7,836 nucleotides of DNA from Gemmataceae bacterium (GCA_026418875.1 JAOAAM010000515.1:1-7836), one strand, 5' to 3'; shown: positions 1-7,270, numbered from the stretch's first letter. Made by a program: numbers and translations. The notes: generated by a model not told the origin, from the sequence alone.

Positions 1-1214
1 AGGTACTGCTCCGGGATACACCCGCCGCTGGGGCCGCCGGTCTGAACGGCTTTGAAACGTTTGCCCCCCGGAATTCCGCCGCCGATGTGGAAAACGATCT
101 CGCGAAGGGTTGTGCCCATCGGGACCTCGATGAGTCCGGTGTTGACGACGGCACCGCTGAGGGCGAACACCTTGGTCCCCTTGCTGGTGGCTGTTCCTAT
201 CGAGGCGAACCAGTCGGCCCCATTCAGACAGATGGGAGCGATGGCGGCAAGCGTCTCGACGTTGTTGATCAGCGTTGGTTTCCCGAACAAGCCGACCTCC
301 GCGGGATAGGGCGGCCGCGGCCGGGGCATCCCCCGACCTCCTTCGATCGAGGCGATCAAGGCCGTCTCCTCGCCGCAGACGAAGGCACCCGCACCGATCC
401 GGACCTCGACGTGGAACTCGAATTTCGTACCCAACACGTTCTTGCCGAGGATACCTCGCCGGGTCGCTTGCTTGACGGCCATGTCCAGGCGATGCACCGC
501 CGTCGGATACTCGCCGCGGACGTAGATGTACCCGTGACTTGCTCCGACGGCGTAACCGGCGATGGCCATGCCTTCCAGCACCCGATGTGGGTCGGACTCC
601 ATGATGGCGCGATCCATATACGCCCCGGGGCCGCCCTCGTCCCCGTTGGCGATGACGTATTTCTGCCCTCCAGGCGCTTTGCGGACGAGGTTCCACTTCA
701 CGCCGGTGGGATAACCAGCCCCCCCTCGGCCACGCAAGCCGCTCCGCGTAATCTCGTCGCAGACCCGCGCAGGGTCCCATTCACGCAGAACCTGGGCCAA
801 GGCTTGGTAGGCACCGGCGGCGACCGCGTCCTCGAGCCGCTCCGGATTGATGACGCCGCAGTTGGAAGTCACAATCCGCAGTTGTTGGGCGAAGAATGGG
901 TCATCGGCGGGAACGACGTGTCGATGATCGATGACGCCTTGGACTGCGGACGGGGCGAGTTCCGGCGTGAGTTGCTGATACGTTCGAGTGCGCTCCCCCT
1001 GTTTGACCCACGCCAAAGGCCCCCGGCTACAAGGCCCCATGCAGCCGACGGGGAAGACATCGGCGCTAGGGGCGGCGGCCTTGAGCGCCTCCAAAACCGC
1101 TGCCGAGCCGCTCGAAAGGCAACCGCTGCTCATGCAGCAACCGATTCGCACCGGGTGCGATTCGAGGCGCCGGCGTTCCGTCTCCCCACACTCAAGAAGT
1201 TCCGTTTCAGTCAT
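1..1214 (-). CDS. hoxF: Bidirectional hydrogenase diaphorase subunit HoxF (NuoF-like), 3' end missing
   Basis: This is the flavin subunit that exchanges electrons between NAD(H) and iron-sulfur clusters in NAD-linked hydrogenases. I translated the minus strand from ATG at 1214; the frame stays open for 404 codons to the window edge. Residues about 22-72 form a thioredoxin-like [2Fe-2S] domain with Cys27-X4-Cys32 and Cys58-X3-Cys62. A NuoF core follows: [13 protein letters not shown] at 159-171, [13 protein letters not shown] at 190-202 for FMN/NADH, then [11 protein letters not shown] and [10 protein letters not shown]. The SLBB part begins and the sequence ends at [12 protein letters not shown]. 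The C-terminal CxxCxxC...C [4Fe-4S] domain (family length about 530 residues, from memory) lies outside. The start overlaps the hoxE stop (ATGA) and has no clear Shine-Dalgarno sequence, so translation is probably coupled. The fusion of the N-terminal thioredoxin-like domain to NuoF excludes an ordinary complex I NuoF. HydB, HndC or FdsB-type diaphorases are alternatives, but HoxE-like sequence next door favours HoxF. Residue 195 is Gly where relatives usually have Asp or Glu. Confidence 0.88.
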   Translation of the reverse strand, partial: MTETELLECGETERRRLESHPVRIGCCMSSGCLSSGSAAVLEALKAAAPSADVFPVGCMGPCSRGPLAWVKQGERTRTYQQLTPELAPSAVQGVIDHRHVVPADDPFFAQQLRIVTSNCGVINPERLEDAVAAGAYQALAQVLREWDPARVCDEITRSGLRGRGGAGYPTGVKWNLVRKAPGGQKYVIANGDEGGPGAYMDRAIMESDPHRVLEGMAIAGYAVGASHGYIYVRGEYPTAVHRLDMAVKQATRRGILGKNVLGTKFEFHVEVRIGAGAFVCGEETALIASIEGGRGMPRPRPPYPAEVGLFGKPTLINNVETLAAIAPICLNGADWFASIGTATSKGTKVFALSGAVVNTGLIEVPMGTTLREIVFHIGGGIPGGKRFKAVQTGGPSGGCIPEQY

Positions 1215-1711
1215 GTCGAGACTCGCTCGGCCGTGGTCAGGGATTGCAACATTTGGACCAGCGTGTTCGGCTCCGCCTTGCTGACGGTGACATCATCGAC
1301 GATCGCCACCGGGGCCAGCCCGCAGCTGCCGACACATCGGGCCACGCTCAGGCTGAGTCTGCCATCTTTCGTGACCCCACCGGCTTTAACCTGGAACGCT
1401 TGTTCGACTGCGGCGACCAGATCCGCGGCCCGTTTGACGAAACACGCGGTCCCCAAGCACACGGTACAAGAATGTTCCCCTTTTGGCGTCAACGAGAAGA
1501 AATGATAAAACGTCGCGACGCCGTACACCTTGCTCGGCGGGAGGTCCAGTTCGCGGCAGACTTGGCGGAGGATCTGCGGCGAGAGGTAACCGTACAACTC
1601 CTGGGCCGTGTGCAAGACTTCGATGAGGGCATGGCGATCACGGCCATGACGTCGCAGGGCCGCCTCGAACATTTTCTGGCGTTTATCGACTGCCGCCGCC
1701 GTGGGAGTCAT
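1211..1711 (-). CDS. hoxE: Bidirectional hydrogenase subunit HoxE (NuoE-like [2Fe-2S] protein)
   Basis: This 166-residue protein is a NuoE-family electron carrier that works with HoxF and HoxU in the diaphorase of NAD-linked hydrogenase. A helical N-terminal part ([16 protein letters not shown], then [15 protein letters not shown]) precedes a thioredoxin-like [2Fe-2S] domain. The ligands are Cys85-X4-Cys90 (CLGTAC) and Cys126-X3-Cys130 (CVGSC). The stretch [18 protein letters not shown] matches the NuoE/HoxE signature, and the wording throughout is closer to cyanobacterial HoxE than to complex I NuoE, judged from memory. I chose ATG at 1711 because GGAG lies 5 bases upstream and homology begins soon after. 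The frame is open back to a GTG at 1774, but that 21-residue extension looks non-homologous. The gene is first in a leftward operon and overlaps hoxF by ATGA. A NuoE/FdsG-type subunit of another NAD-dependent enzyme cannot be excluded without the downstream genes. Confidence 0.88.
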   Translation of the reverse strand: MTPTAAAVDKRQKMFEAALRRHGRDRHALIEVLHTAQELYGYLSPQILRQVCRELDLPPSKVYGVATFYHFFSLTPKGEHSCTVCLGTACFVKRAADLVAAVEQAFQVKAGGVTKDGRLSLSVARCVGSCGLAPVAIVDDVTVSKAEPNTLVQMLQSLTTAERVST

Positions 1712-1854
1712 GTTGGCTCCGGATCGACTGACTGCTGTACCACCCCGCGTTCCCGTCAGCAACTCACATTCCACTTTTCATCGCCGCCGGTTCCTGCGGA
1801 AAACGCGTCGCCAGCACGTTCCGACCCTCCGGAATTGGGCGAAGTCGGAACAAA

Positions 1855-1875
1855 ATTGTGCGGAATCGCACCAAT
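1855..1875. promoter_or_regulatory. Dyad in the divergent region; possible operator or hoxE leader hairpin
   Basis: The plus strand reads ATTGTGCG, then GAAT, then CGCACCAAT. The core GTGCG/CGCAC is a perfect 5-bp inverted repeat. The full arms pair over 8 bp with one extra C on the right side. Read on the minus strand, towards hoxE, the stem is followed by TTTTG, so it could act as a weak attenuator or terminator in a hoxE leader. It could equally be a protein-binding palindrome. No regulator can be named from sequence alone. Confidence 0.35.
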
Positions 1876-1877
1876 GG

Positions 1878-1893
1878 GCCGCAACGCTGCGGC
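1878..1893. repeat. Short inverted repeat (6-bp stem, 4-base loop)
   Basis: GCCGCA at 1878-1883 pairs exactly with TGCGGC at 1888-1893 around the loop ACGC. It lies two bases to the right of the 1855-1875 dyad, so the two form a tandem hairpin block in the middle of the divergent region. Five A residues follow at 1905-1909 on the plus strand. Function is unknown; a stem this short can occur by chance in GC-rich DNA. Confidence 0.35.
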
Positions 1894-2107
1894 AAGGCCT
1901 GCCCAAAAAGTTAGCATCCCTCGTCCCCGATCCGACAGGTGTCACCGATTGCCGGCTCGAGATTCTCGGATCGCGGAATTCGCAACAGCGTCAGCTTCCG
2001 CACGCGGCGACCCTCCGGCAAGGCATGCAAATTGCTTCGCGAATGAGGCAGAGCGAAACCCATTGGGTCCACGCATGAAGTGGCCCGGTCGTGCTCTGAT
2101 TTCCTCG

Positions 2108-2112
2108 AAGGA
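2108..2112 (+). promoter_or_regulatory. Ribosome binding site of nifJ
   Basis: AAGGA lies 5 bases before ATG at 2118 and 8 bases before the next in-frame ATG at 2121. Both are usable, so the PFOR may start with Met-Met-Ser-Arg or Met-Ser-Arg. The difference is one residue. Confidence 0.6.
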
Positions 2113-2117
2113 ACTTC

Positions 2118-5100
2118 ATGATGTCCCGTTCCTTTGCCACGCTCGATGGTAATGAGGCGGCCGCTCTGGTCGCTCATCAACTCAACGAAGTCATCGCGAT
2201 TTACCCGATCACGCCGGCCTCGCCGATGGGTGAATTTGCGGACGCCTGGAGCCAGGCGGGGCGACGCAACATTTTCGGCGACGTGCCGCAAGTCATCGAG
2301 ATGCAGTCGGAAGCCGGTGCGGCAGGGGTGTGCCACGGCTCGTTGCAAGGCGGGGCCTTGACGACCACGTTCACGGCGTCGCAGGGGCTTCTCCTGATGA
2401 TCCCCAACATGTACAAGATCGCAGGGGAACTCACCGCCACCGTTTTCCACATCGCCTGCCGTGCCGTCGCCACCCATGCCTTGTCGATCTTCGGCGATCA
2501 CTCGGATGCGATGGCGTGTCGGCAAACCGGATGGGCGATGCTGTTTGGCAGTTCGGTGCAAGAGGCCCACGATTTCGCCGCCATTGCCCAGGCAGCGACG
2601 CTGCAATCGCGCGTGCCCTTCCTGCACTGCTTGGATGGTTTCCGCACGTCGCATGAGGTGAACAAGATCGAGTTATTGTCGGCCGACGACCTCCGCTCGT
2701 TCATCGATCCGGCGTTGATTCGCGCCCATCGAGAGCGAGGTTTGAATCCGGATCGCCCCGTGCTGCGTGGCACGGCGCAAAACCCCGATGTCTTCTTCCA
2801 AGCTCGCGAGGCTTGCAATCCGTACTACGAAGCCGTCCCCGGAATCGTGCGGGAAGTGATGCAGAAATTCGCCGCCCTCACGGGCCGACGCTACCGCTTG
2901 TTCGAGTATTACGGTGCTCCCGACGCCGAGCGGGTGATCGTCCTGATGGGTTCGGGGTTGGGGGCGGTACAGGAGGCAGTCGATTTCCTGACCGCGAAGG
3001 GCGAGCGAGTCGGCGTGTTGGCCGTGAAGCTGTTCCGCCCGTTCGACGTGAGTACATTCCTGGAAGCACTTCCGCGGACCGTTCGCCGCATCGCTGTTTT
3101 GGATCGTTGCAAAGAGCCGGGGGCCTTGGGCGAACCTCTATTTCTGGACGTCATGGCTGCCCTGGCGGAGCATTGGCCGGGCGAGATACCGCGAGTCATC
3201 GGGGGACGGTACGGTCTGTCGTCGAAGGAGTTCACGCCCTCGATGGTCGCGGCCATCTACCGGGAGTTGGCCAAGGAACAGCCGAAAAAACGCTTCACCG
3301 TCGGGATCATCGACGACGTGAGCGGGCTGAGCCTCGATTGGGATCCGGACGAGATTCCCGAGCCGGCCGATGTCTGCCGGGCCGTCTTCTACGGCCTGGG
3401 CAGCGATGGCACGGTGGGTGCGAACAAGAACTCGGTCAAGATTATTGGCGAGAACACGCCGCTGTTTGCCCAAGGCTATTTCGTCTACGACTCGAAGAAG
3501 TCCGGGGCGATGACGGTGTCGCACCTGCGCTTCGGGCCGCGTCCGATCCGCTCGACCTACCTGATCCGCCGGGCCAGTTTCGTCGCGTGCCATCAATTCC
3601 ACTTCCTCGATCGCCTGGATGTGCTGGAGCTGGCGGAACCGGGTGCCACGTTCCTGCTCAACAGTCCGTATCCGGCCAGCGAGGTGTGGGATCGGCTGCC
3701 AGTCGAGATCCAACAGACGATCATCGACAAGCGGCTGAAGTTTTACGTGGTGGATGGATACCGGGTCGCTGCCGAGGCGGGCCTCGAGGGACGATTCAAC
3801 ACCATCATGCAGACGTGTTTCTTCGCCCTCAGCGGCGTTTTACCCCGCGAGGAGGCCGTGCGACAAATCAAGGAAGCAATCAAGAAGACTTACGGCAAGC
3901 GGGGACAAGCCGTCTTGGAGAAGAATTTCGCCGCGGTCGATCGGGCCTTGGAGGCGTTGCAAGAAGTTTCCGTCCCTGGAAACGCCACGAGCAAGCGGCG
4001 TCGAGTGCCGATCATCTCGGGTCCGGCCCCGGACTTCGTCGAGAAAGTCACCGCGGTGATGATGGCAGGCAAGGGGGATCTGCTGCCCGTCAGTGCCCTG
4101 CCGGTGGACGGCACTTTTCCCACGGGGACAGCTCGCTTCGAGAAACGCTCCATCGCCACGGAGATTCCGATTTGGGATGCCGACTTGTGCATCCAATGCG
4201 GCTTGTGTGCGTTCATCTGCCCTCATGCGGCGATCCGCACGAAAGCCTACCCCGCCGAGGCCTTGAACAACGGCAAACCCGACTCGTTCGTCTCCCGACC
4301 CTGGCGCGGGTCGGAGTTCCCTGGCCATCACATGACCGTGCAGGTCCTGCCGGACGATTGCACCGGCTGCCGGCTGTGCGTCGAGATCTGCCCGGCCCGG
4401 AGCAAGGAGGTGGTAAAGCACAAGGCGATCAACATGGAGCCGAAGGATCCCCACCTGGCCAGGGAGCGAGCCAACGCCGAGTTCTTCCTCAAACTGCCCG
4501 AGTTGGACCGCCGGGCGGTGAAGCTGGAAACCGTCAAGGGGACGCAACTGCTCGAACCGCTCTTCGAAGCATCCGGAGCCTGTGCCGGCTGCGGCGAAAC
4601 GCCATACCTGAAGCTCATGACCCAGCTCTTCGGCGATCGGATGCTGGTCACCAACGCCACGGGTTGCTCGTCGATTTATGGCGGCAACCTGCCGACCACT
4701 CCTTGGTCTCCGAACGCGGAGGGTCGAGGCCCGGCGTGGTCGAATTCGCTATTCGAGGATAATGCCGAGTTTGGCCTGGGGTTGCGGATGGCCCTGGATC
4801 ATTTGGAAGAGCGAGCGAGGCAGTTCGTCAAGCGTTACGCCACGCTGCTTGGGGACTCGCTGACGTCGGCACTGCTGGCCCCGATGGGTTCGAGCGAAGC
4901 GGCAGTGCGGGAAAGGCGGCAGCAGGTGGCGGAATTGAAGCGGCGGCTCCGCGACGTCCCCGAGGCCGAGGCGCAAACCCTCGTCGCCATCGCCGATCAC
5001 CTCGTCCGCCGCAGCGTGTGGATTGTGGGCGGCGACGGCTGGGCGTATGACATCGGCTTCGGCGGCTTGGACCACGTCCTCTCCACCGGCCGCGACGTCA

Positions 5101-5687
5101 ACATCGTCGTGTTGGACACGGAAGTCTACTCCAACACCGGCGGTCAAGCGTCGAAGGCGACGCCGCGTGCCGCGGTGGCCAAGTTCGCGGCAGGGGGTAA
5201 GGCCATCGGCAAAAAAGACCTGGGGATGATTGCAATGGCGTACGGGAATGTCTACGTGGCCCAAGTCGCCTTGGGTGCGAATCCGCTTCAGACGGTGAAG
5301 GCCTTCCAGGAAGCGGAATCGTATCATGGTCCGTCGCTGCTCATCTGCTACAGCCATTGCATCGCCCATGGGATCGACATGAGCAAAGCGGTCGACCATC
5401 AAAAAGACGCCGTGGCCACAGGATACTGGCCGTTGTTCCGCTACGACCCAAGGCATGCCCACAGCGGGGAGAGGCCATTCCGTCTGGACAGCGGCAAGCC
5501 GACCAAGAAGTTCCGCGACTATGCGATGAAGGAGGCCCGATTCGGCATGCTCGCCGGGGCCAACCCTGCCCAAGCCGATCGATTGTTGGAATTGGCACAG
5601 GCCGACATCGAAGCACGCTGGCGTTATTACGAACAACTCGCCGGTCTGGAACGGCAAGCCCCCGGAACCTTGGAGGTCGTCGCATGA
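2118..5687 (+). CDS. nifJ: Pyruvate:ferredoxin (flavodoxin) oxidoreductase, homodimeric type
   Basis: PFOR converts pyruvate and CoA to acetyl-CoA and CO2, passing electrons to ferredoxin or flavodoxin in the cytoplasm. The 1189-residue protein has the complete single-chain architecture. The N-terminal domain has YPITPASP at 29-36 and EMQSEAGAAG. The middle gamma-type domain has GLGSDGTVGANKNSVK. An EKR linker follows. The two-cluster ferredoxin domain has Cys691/694/697/701 and Cys748/751/754/758. The C-terminal thiamine-diphosphate domain has GGDGWAYDIG from 971 and YSNTGGQ at 1004-1010. Cys822, Cys825, Cys850 and Cys1081 match the four ligands of the proximal [4Fe-4S] cluster, so the enzyme looks catalytically intact. 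Only about 108 residues follow Cys1081, roughly 50 fewer than in Desulfovibrio africanus PFOR (from memory), so the oxygen-protective C-terminal extension seems absent. It heads a rightward operon and its stop overlaps the next start (ATGA). Divergence from hoxEF suggests use of a shared ferredoxin pool. Confidence 0.97.
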   Translation: MMSRSFATLDGNEAAALVAHQLNEVIAIYPITPASPMGEFADAWSQAGRRNIFGDVPQVIEMQSEAGAAGVCHGSLQGGALTTTFTASQGLLLMIPNMYKIAGELTATVFHIACRAVATHALSIFGDHSDAMACRQTGWAMLFGSSVQEAHDFAAIAQAATLQSRVPFLHCLDGFRTSHEVNKIELLSADDLRSFIDPALIRAHRERGLNPDRPVLRGTAQNPDVFFQAREACNPYYEAVPGIVREVMQKFAALTGRRYRLFEYYGAPDAERVIVLMGSGLGAVQEAVDFLTAKGERVGVLAVKLFRPFDVSTFLEALPRTVRRIAVLDRCKEPGALGEPLFLDVMAALAEHWPGEIPRVIGGRYGLSSKEFTPSMVAAIYRELAKEQPKKRFTVGIIDDVSGLSLDWDPDEIPEPADVCRAVFYGLGSDGTVGANKNSVKIIGENTPLFAQGYFVYDSKKSGAMTVSHLRFGPRPIRSTYLIRRASFVACHQFHFLDRLDVLELAEPGATFLLNSPYPASEVWDRLPVEIQQTIIDKRLKFYVVDGYRVAAEAGLEGRFNTIMQTCFFALSGVLPREEAVRQIKEAIKKTYGKRGQAVLEKNFAAVDRALEALQEVSVPGNATSKRRRVPIISGPAPDFVEKVTAVMMAGKGDLLPVSALPVDGTFPTGTARFEKRSIATEIPIWDADLCIQCGLCAFICPHAAIRTKAYPAEALNNGKPDSFVSRPWRGSEFPGHHMTVQVLPDDCTGCRLCVEICPARSKEVVKHKAINMEPKDPHLARERANAEFFLKLPELDRRAVKLETVKGTQLLEPLFEASGACAGCGETPYLKLMTQLFGDRMLVTNATGCSSIYGGNLPTTPWSPNAEGRGPAWSNSLFEDNAEFGLGLRMALDHLEERARQFVKRYATLLGDSLTSALLAPMGSSEAAVRERRQQVAELKRRLRDVPEAEAQTLVAIADHLVRRSVWIVGGDGWAYDIGFGGLDHVLSTGRDVNIVVLDTEVYSNTGGQASKATPRAAVAKFAAGGKAIGKKDLGMIAMAYGNVYVAQVALGANPLQTVKAFQEAESYHGPSLLICYSHCIAHGIDMSKAVDHQKDAVATGYWPLFRYDPRHAHSGERPFRLDSGKPTKKFRDYAMKEARFGMLAGANPAQADRLLELAQADIEARWRYYEQLAGLERQAPGTLEVVA

Positions 5688-6691
5688 GTGTGGATCTGAC
5701 CACGAATTATTTGGGATTGCGGTTGAAGAATCCGCTGGTGGCCTCCGCCGGACCAGTAACCGAGCACCCCGAACTGCTGCATGAATTGGATGCTGTGGGC
5801 ATCGCCGCCGTCGTGCTGCCTTCGCTGTGGGAAGAGCAAATCGAGCACTACGACTGGCAATTGGCCCAGTTGGAGGAGTACGGGGCCAACTCGTTCCCCG
5901 AGGCGTTGAACTATTTCCCGCCGCTCGTGGATCGCCGGGGCAGCCCGGACGATTACTTGAGCCGAGTCATGCTGGCCAAGCAAATCGTCAAGGTGCCGGT
6001 GATTGCGAGCCTGAACGGCCGGACGCGCGGCGGTTGGGTGCGATATGCCCGCATGATCCAAGAGGCCGGTGCCGATGCCCTGGAGTTGAACGTTTACTTC
6101 CTGGCGACCGACCCGAACCAAACCAGTGCCGAGGTGGAGCAGCAGTATCTCGATTTGGTGGCGGCGGTGCGGGCCGAGGTCACGATTCCCTTGGCGGTGA
6201 AGATCGGTCCGTTCTTCAGTTCCCTGCCGAACTTCGCCAAGCGGCTCATGGAGGCCGGAGCCGATGGTCTGGTCTTCTTCAATCGTTTCCTGCAACCGGA
6301 CATCGACCTGAACACGCTAGCCGTTGCCGCCCATGCCACCCTGAGCGACTCGCGCGAGTTGCGGCTGCCCCTGCGCTGGATCGCCATTTTGCGCAGCGTC
6401 CTCCGCTGCTCTCTGGCGGCCACGAGCGGCGTTCACACCCCTGCCGATGTCATCAAGTTGATCCTCGCGGGGGCCGATGCCGTGCAAGTGATGTCCGTGT
6501 TGATGCAGCGTGGCGTGGGCCACGTGCGAGAGTTGCTCGAAGGAATCAGCCGTTGGATGGCCGAACGCGACTACGAATCCCTGGAACAGATGAAGGGCAG
6601 TTTGTGCCAGGCGAATTGTCCGGATCCAGCGGCCTTTGAGCGTGCCAACTACATGAAAGCCCTCGTCAACTACGCGGGAATCCAAGTCTGA
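5684..6691 (+). CDS. Dihydroorotate dehydrogenase-like flavoprotein coupled to nifJ
   Basis: This 335-residue TIM-barrel protein belongs to the DHODH superfamily and probably binds FMN. The N-terminus (LTTNYLGLRLKNPLVASAGP) is the usual first strand. Asn136 in LELNVYF, Lys173 in LAVKIGPF, and TSGVHTPADVIKLILAGADAVQV from 247 correspond to substrate, FMN and phosphate-binding regions. The family motif NxSCPN or NxSSPN, which carries the catalytic Cys or Ser, is replaced by NVYFLATDPN at 136-145. A role in pyrimidine synthesis is therefore doubtful. Similar DHODH-like proteins of unknown function are annotated beside nifJ in cyanobacteria and other bacteria (from memory). ATG at 5684 overlaps the nifJ stop and has GGAGG at 5672-5676, 7 bases upstream, so both strong initiation and translational coupling are expected. 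A role as an electron partner or accessory factor of PFOR is inference. The frame is open upstream inside nifJ, but homology begins at this ATG. Confidence 0.9.
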   Translation: MSVDLTTNYLGLRLKNPLVASAGPVTEHPELLHELDAVGIAAVVLPSLWEEQIEHYDWQLAQLEEYGANSFPEALNYFPPLVDRRGSPDDYLSRVMLAKQIVKVPVIASLNGRTRGGWVRYARMIQEAGADALELNVYFLATDPNQTSAEVEQQYLDLVAAVRAEVTIPLAVKIGPFFSSLPNFAKRLMEAGADGLVFFNRFLQPDIDLNTLAVAAHATLSDSRELRLPLRWIAILRSVLRCSLAATSGVHTPADVIKLILAGADAVQVMSVLMQRGVGHVRELLEGISRWMAERDYESLEQMKGSLCQANCPDPAAFERANYMKALVNYAGIQV

Positions 6692-6696
6692 CCTCC

Positions 6697-6704
6697 GGGG
6701 GGGG
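6697..6704. repeat. Run of eight G in the spacer before the stress protein gene
   Basis: A G8 homopolymer lies 5 bases after the stop of the DHODH-like gene. It is in non-coding spacer, so length errors would not break a gene, but it is a weak point for sequencing and for strand slippage. A C7 run follows the stop of the next gene at 7183-7189. Confidence 0.8.
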
Positions 6705-6732
6705 ATGGTCCGAGTTCTTGGAGGATTTCTCG

Positions 6733-7182
6733 ATGAGTGCGATTCATTCGATATTGCACCCCACGGATTTCTCCCCGCAGGCTGATGCCGCCCTCATGTT
6801 CGCCTTAGCTTTGGCGCGAGATCAAAAAGCGCGACTGGTGCTGTTGCACGTCGCCCGCTGGCCCATCCGACCGATCGGCCTGCCTCCCGACGCCACACCC
6901 CCGCCCGACGAGGTGATGGAGCGTCAGGAACTGGAAAGAGAGTTACGGCAAAGACCGACGGGCGATTTCCCCGTGGAGCATCGTCTCGAATATGCCGACA
7001 CAACTGCGGAGGGGATTCTCAAGGTCGCGCGGGAGTTGGGTTCCGATCTGATCGTGATGGGAACCCATGGGCGAACCGGCTGGCGGCGATTGTTGTTGGG
7101 CAGTGTAGCCGAGCAAGTGATCCGCGAGTCACCCTGCCCGGTGCTGACCGTTCGCGGCGGGAACCCCGAAGAGGCAAGTTGA
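6733..7182 (+). CDS. Universal stress protein, UspA family (ATP-binding type)
   Basis: A 149-residue single Usp domain. SILHPTDFSPQADAAL at 6-21 is the typical first strand and loop, ARLVLLHV at 33-40 the second strand, and DLIVMGTHGRTGW at 105-117 starts the nucleotide site. The G-X2-G-X9-G-S pattern is met by Gly110, Gly113, Gly123 and Ser124, the signature of ATP-binding Usp proteins. The protein ends with CPVLTV and a short tail. ATG at 6733 is preferred to TTG at 6718 because GGAGGA at 6720-6725 lies 7 bases before it and homology starts at once. It follows the DHODH-like gene by 41 bases with no terminator visible between, so it is probably cotranscribed with nifJ. Usp proteins often respond to hypoxia, starvation or energy stress, which fits a fermentative operon; the specific role is unknown. 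Confidence 0.92.
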   Translation: MSAIHSILHPTDFSPQADAALMFALALARDQKARLVLLHVARWPIRPIGLPPDATPPPDEVMERQELERELRQRPTGDFPVEHRLEYADTTAEGILKVARELGSDLIVMGTHGRTGWRRLLLGSVAEQVIRESPCPVLTVRGGNPEEAS

Positions 7183-7218
7183 CCCCCCCGCCGACGTCGC
7201 CGGTGTCCCACCGTTGTC

Positions 7219-7257
7219 AAAACCGGCATCACCAGCTAGCCGGTGCGGCGATGCCGG
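7219..7257 (-). terminator. Terminator-like hairpin after the DUF2934 gene
   Basis: CCGGCATC at 7223-7230 and GATGCCGG at 7250-7257 are perfect 8-bp arms around a 19-base loop that includes a short ACC/GGT pairing. On the minus strand the stem is followed by TTTTG (7222 down to 7218), and it begins 13 bases after the DUF2934 stop. That fits a Rho-independent terminator with a short U tract. For the plus-strand stress gene there is only a weaker stem at 7201-7213 (CGGTG/CACCG) followed by TTGT. Confidence 0.6.
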
Positions 7258-7270
7258 GCGCTCGTCCTCG

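Larger units (their letters stand above)
1712..2117. other. Divergent intergenic region between hoxE and nifJ
   Basis: These 406 bases separate two diverging operons and should contain both promoters. I see no convincing -35/-10 pair on either strand. They do hold two adjacent dyads (1855-1875 and 1878-1893). An 11-base exact repeat, CGACCCTCCGG, occurs at 1822-1832 and 2008-2018. The near-repeat CGGCAAGGC(C/A)TGC occurs at 1890-1902 and 2016-2028. The related pair GCGGAATCGCA and GCGGAATTCGCA starts at 1860 and 1973. A plus-strand frame (1701-2078, GTG start) is open here and would encode about 125 residues with repeated TLR motifs. I recognise no family in it and do not call it a gene. Confidence 0.7.

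Noticed and set aside
87..1505. Long plus-strand open frame of 472 codons opposite hoxF and hoxE
   Set aside because: Its translation resembles no protein family, is rich in Arg, Asp and Pro as expected of an antisense frame in GC-rich DNA, and it lies entirely over well-supported hoxE/hoxF.
1..1711. Complex I nuoE-nuoF interpretation of the leftward genes
   Set aside because: The flavin subunit carries an additional N-terminal thioredoxin-like [2Fe-2S] domain, typical of HoxF/HydB diaphorases and not of NuoF, and the small subunit reads most like HoxE.
2080..2096. Possible sigma-54 promoter (TGGCCC...TGC) before nifJ
   Set aside because: The GG and GC elements are separated by 9 rather than the required 10 bases, and the TTGCA element is poor.
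1911..2654. Minus-strand open frame of 247 codons covering the nifJ start
   Set aside because: It crosses the nifJ ribosome binding site and N-terminal domain, has no family features, and looks like an antisense shadow.
2813..4762. Plus-strand open frame of 649 codons inside nifJ
   Set aside because: It is a frame-shifted shadow of the PFOR gene, whose own frame has all catalytic and cluster motifs intact.
4749..5657. Minus-strand open frame of 302 codons opposite the 3' half of nifJ
   Set aside because: No recognisable motifs, and it is fully antisense to the conserved thiamine-diphosphate domain of PFOR.
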